The notes under the pieces were generated by a model that had not been told where the DNA came from, did not search any database, and was given only the letters and a program-made list of their open reading frames with translations. Shown here one piece after another: positions 12,985 through 15,162 of a DNA stretch of 15,162 bases. Within the stretch, counting starts at the first letter, position 1. Every line of letters starts with the position of its first letter. Source of the stretch: CAZAOY01 sp964486925 (GTDB taxonomy: Bacteria; Bacillota; Clostridia; Oscillospirales; Ruminococcaceae); assembly GCA_964486925.1 (NCBI GenBank), contig CAZAOY010000059.1, forward strand, positions 1 to 15,162. The letters are read 5' to 3'. A program made the position numbers and the translations under genes.

Positions 12985-14100
12985 ATGAAAAGGATAGTAT
13001 CGGATGTTGTAGGTTTTCCTAATGGGTGTGAAACGGTGAGGTTTACGGCATGTTTTGTGTCAATGCTTATGCGGGCAGATGGTATTACGAGCGATAAGCA
13101 GTGCAACTTATTTTGTGCAGGTCAGGATGATAACGGTGTATGCTGTGGGCAGTGCGGTGAGGTTTCACCGATTAGAAAGAAGCATGAGGAGTTATACAAC
13201 CTCTACACCGCTGTAACAGGGTTTGGTTTTTTACAGCTTGATCTATCAGACGATGGACAGATGTCCGAGGGGTGGAATCAGGTCTGTAACGTTTTACTTC
13301 GACAGCTTGACTGGTATATAGGCTTTACCATGGATTATGCGGGGTATGACTTTAAGGAGCTAATATTCCCTGATAACAACAAAGAGGAAGTCTTTTGCAG
13401 TATTAAGGAGTCGATCGATCGGGATCTGCCCGTGCTAGCGCTGTTTGGCAGAAAGTACAGCTGGGTTTTAGTGACAGGATATGATGACGATGGTGTTTTA
13501 TATGGTCTAGACGGCTCACAGGGATACTGGGGTAAGCCAAGCACCGAGGCGGCGGGGTATGACAAGGACGGTTTGTTTATCATGCCCGACTGGTACGAAA
13601 AGGCGGGGCATGCTTTTATACTAGGTGATAAAAAGGAGAAAAACATCACACTAGGTGACGTATTTAGTCATGGTATTACCATCATGGAGGAGATGAAGTG
13701 TAGGGGATACTACAAAAACTCCGCTCACTTTATGAGGGATGACAGTAACTTTGAGGGGTTAACCGATGATGAGCTACTTAAGCTTCGGGATCGTATCTCT
13801 GGATTTATCGGACAGCCTATCGATCAGCGTGCGGTGTTAGGGTGTGCAATGCGTTCGCTTGCTGTGGGTGCGAAAGGCAGGGAGGCTATGGTCTACAGGC
13901 TTATTAGTGAGCAATGCTCGAGGATTCATGATGTTTTATGGATTGCTTGGAGGGCAATTGGTGAGTTTATGGATGGTGACCCTTTGCAATGGGCTAGGGG
14001 GTTACAAAACAAGGTTATCCGCAACATGATTGCCGACTGCTTTGACATTGTATGGAGTAGTGATGAGATGATACTAAAGTATCTTAAGGAAGTGTTTTAG
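12985..14100 (+). CDS. Cysteine-containing protein of unknown function (faint C39/BtrH-like signature)
   Basis: I do not firmly recognise this 371-residue protein. The N-terminus reads GFPNGCETVRFTACFVSMLM, with C15 and C23 where papain-like C39/BtrH-N domains have a Cys before a helix. It is followed by a Cys cluster (CCGQCGE and a preceding FCAG). The middle has the strand pattern DLPVLALFGRKYSWVLVTGYDDDGVLYGLDGSQGYWG (residues about 147-182 in pieces), which resembles the GxPV...HWVVVTGYD...DP core of C39-like peptidases. The expected His is replaced at S159-W160, so peptidase activity is doubtful. The rest is mostly helical. There is no signal peptide or membrane helix, so it is probably cytoplasmic. 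The start is good: GGAGGG at 12974-12979, 5 nt spacing. It stands alone between two terminator-like hairpins. Confidence 0.75.
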   Translation: MKRIVSDVVGFPNGCETVRFTACFVSMLMRADGITSDKQCNLFCAGQDDNGVCCGQCGEVSPIRKKHEELYNLYTAVTGFGFLQLDLSDDGQMSEGWNQVCNVLLRQLDWYIGFTMDYAGYDFKELIFPDNNKEEVFCSIKESIDRDLPVLALFGRKYSWVLVTGYDDDGVLYGLDGSQGYWGKPSTEAAGYDKDGLFIMPDWYEKAGHAFILGDKKEKNITLGDVFSHGITIMEEMKCRGYYKNSAHFMRDDSNFEGLTDDELLKLRDRISGFIGQPIDQRAVLGCAMRSLAVGAKGREAMVYRLISEQCSRIHDVLWIAWRAIGEFMDGDPLQWARGLQNKVIRNMIADCFDIVWSSDEMILKYLKEVF

Positions 14101-14124
14101 TAGTGGAATAGTGTGTTATATTTT

Positions 14125-14157
14125 AGGGGCGACATGGTCGTCCCTATTTTGGTTTTT
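14125..14157 (+). terminator. Intrinsic terminator after the unknown Cys protein
   Basis: AGGGGCGAC (14125-14133) pairs with GTCGTCCCT (14137-14145; one G-U) around a 3-nt loop. It is followed by ATTTTGGTTTTT, 24 nt after the stop codon. Confidence 0.85.
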
Positions 14158-14169
14158 ACCGTTTCACTG

Positions 14170-14197
14170 ATGTAGAGAAACGCATTGCATGCGTTCC
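14170..14197. repeat. Dispersed palindrome, copy 6
   Basis: ATGTAGAG then AACGCAT-tgc-ATGCGTTCC, with a 7-bp perfect core. The left outer bases have drifted (GAGA instead of GGGA). Confidence 0.8.
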
Positions 14198-14420
14198 AAT
14201 GGTATACGATTTTGCATATAAATATAGGCATATTGTATTGACAATGAGCGTATAATATGATATACTTTGCATATAGTAGCAAAGAGCAAAACAGATGAAA
14301 AAAAGAAGACAGATAAGCAAGGAACTAAGAAAAAGCGAATAGAAGGGCTAAGAAGGTTAAAAAAGGGTATAGGAAAGCAAGCCTAGAGGCTAAAAGAGTA
14401 AGTATTAAGTTAGCTTTAAG
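14198..14420. other. Purine-rich stretch at the probable left end of the insertion sequence
   Basis: The plus strand from 14278 to about 14400 is strongly A/G rich. Two frames encode very basic peptides, one without a start codon (14344-14456, overlapping the transposase 3' end in antisense). No recognisable gene is present; it is probably the subterminal part of the insertion sequence or a gene broken by it. Confidence 0.4.
14238..14266 (+). promoter_or_regulatory. Strong sigma-A-type promoter facing the 3' end of the transposase
   Basis: TTGACA (14238-14243) and TATACT (14261-14266) are separated by exactly 17 bp. Downstream there is only a 15-codon frame (14295-14342, MKKRRQISKELRKSE) with no good ribosome site. 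Beyond it lies purine-rich DNA, then the transposase in antisense. It may be an orphaned gene promoter or a source of antisense RNA. Confidence 0.65.
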
Positions 14421-15162
14421 TCAAGCCAACCGTTTGACCGATTTAGCAGAGCGATAAGAGATAGATTTGCCGAGTGATACGGTAGCGATGGCTATAGCTA
14501 AAAGGGAAATGTGAGCTAAAGAGTTAAGGTTTTTTACTGAATTACCATTTCTAACAAATACCCGTTCACAACCTGATTGTTTAAATCTGGAATTATAGCG
14601 TTCAGCTTCAGTTCTAAGAGAATAGATACTTTTAAAAGATATAGAGTTTCTATCAATTTGCAAACGATAATCTTCAGGAACAGTAACATACTTTGTGCAG
14701 CCGGTAGCCTTTCCTGTATTTTTGAAGTTTTTGTGGTTACAGGGACAATGAGCACCCTTTTTACGTTTAAAAGGACAGCAGAATTTTTGCCGTGTACGAC
14801 CTGAATCGGACTGCTTACCATCTTTTAACATAGCAAGTCCAGCTTCACAAATAGGATTACCAACAGGCAGTTTTTTAGGATTTTTAGTGTTTCTCTGATT
14901 GATGGGGATATAACATTCACCACTGTAAACGTTCTTTACTGTATTGTAGATATCTTTAACATCATAAGCTTTGTCGGCTAAGAAATAGCACTCGTTAAGA
15001 GGCAGGAACGTATTTGTTTTTGCAAGTATGTCAAGACAAACAGAGCTATCAGAAGTATTGGCACCAGTTGTGACTTCACAGATGGGTAAGCCCGATATAC
15101 AGTCAACTAAGATGTGATTCTTGTAACCCCAGTAAAACTCATACTTTTGCTCATTTTTGTTG
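14421..15162 (-). CDS. DDE transposase, partial (N-terminus beyond right edge)
   Basis: This is the C-terminal part of an insertion-sequence transposase that cuts and rejoins DNA. The frame is open from the right edge (first full codon at 15161) to TGA at 14423-14421, about 246 residues. Visible parts are YEFYWGYKNHILVDCISGLP and TTGANTSDSS (typical between the first and second catalytic Asp of DDE_Tnp_1 proteins), FLADKAYDVKDIY with the second Asp, a Cys-rich insert (FCCPFKRKKGAHCPC), and RTEAERYNSRFKQSGCERVFVRN with the expected catalytic Glu. The first Asp and the N-terminal domain lie outside the window. Family is IS5/IS1182-like; I cannot assign it further. The left end of the element must lie between about 14200 and 14420, but its terminal repeat cannot be confirmed without the other end. 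Confidence 0.85.
   Translation of the reverse strand, partial: NKNEQKYEFYWGYKNHILVDCISGLPICEVTTGANTSDSSVCLDILAKTNTFLPLNECYFLADKAYDVKDIYNTVKNVYSGECYIPINQRNTKNPKKLPVGNPICEAGLAMLKDGKQSDSGRTRQKFCCPFKRKKGAHCPCNHKNFKNTGKATGCTKYVTVPEDYRLQIDRNSISFKSIYSLRTEAERYNSRFKQSGCERVFVRNGNSVKNLNSLAHISLLAIAIATVSLGKSISYRSAKSVKRLA

Noticed and set aside
14344..14456. Basic peptide frame overlapping the transposase 3' end
   Set aside because: It has no start codon, is antisense to the transposase and shows no family resemblance.

Overview
The window looks like chromosomal DNA of a low-to-moderate GC, spore-forming Firmicute, most likely a Clostridia member (an Oscillospirales-like lineage is a guess). The evidence is the gene set: WhiA, a 23-residue SpoVM, a BofC-C-terminal-like membrane protein, a class A penicillin-binding protein, RecJ and a bifunctional Rel, with AGGAGG-type ribosome sites and several non-AUG starts. 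Most of it is core chromosome. The unusual content lies in the intergenic DNA, and I did not find a convincing new defence or biosynthetic system.

Layout. Positions 1-~300 hold a 61-bp higher-order tandem repeat that continues off the left edge. Next come whiA (+) and a GNAT acetyltransferase (+). From 2303 to 2620 lies an AT-rich array of 22-bp palindromic units, interrupted by exactly 100 N (2478-2577, an assembly gap). On its far side, on the minus strand, is the tiny spoVM gene, whose stop codon lies inside the array. A 47-codon membrane-protein reading frame lies immediately upstream of spoVM and ends 11 nt before its start. After a gene-poor stretch comes an SGNH-type hydrolase (+) behind a good sigma-A promoter, then the BofC-like gene (-), divergent from a 775-residue PBP1-type peptidoglycan synthase (+). 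recJ (+) and rel (+) follow as a pair; the apt gene that often lies between them in Firmicutes is absent. The right part carries an orphan YgiT-type zinc-finger protein, a cysteine-rich protein of unknown function with a faint papain/C39-like signature, and, running off the right edge on the minus strand, a DDE transposase.

How the genes fit together. The left and middle genes concern sporulation and envelope: WhiA (division/sporulation regulator), SpoVM (coat assembly at the forespore membrane), the BofC-like protein, the SGNH esterase/lipase-like protein and the peptidoglycan polymerase. recJ and rel are a DNA-repair and stringent-response pair. I see no single operon covering them; most genes have their own leader and terminator-like hairpins.

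Repeats. At least six copies of a short palindrome (consensus GGAACGCAT-3 nt-ATGCGTTCC, often preceded by ATGTAG) sit only between genes. A ~97-bp inverted-repeat element with possible TTCA target duplications lies between the PBP gene and recJ. The spoVM-proximal array is bracketed by an inverted copy of the 3' part of spoVM.
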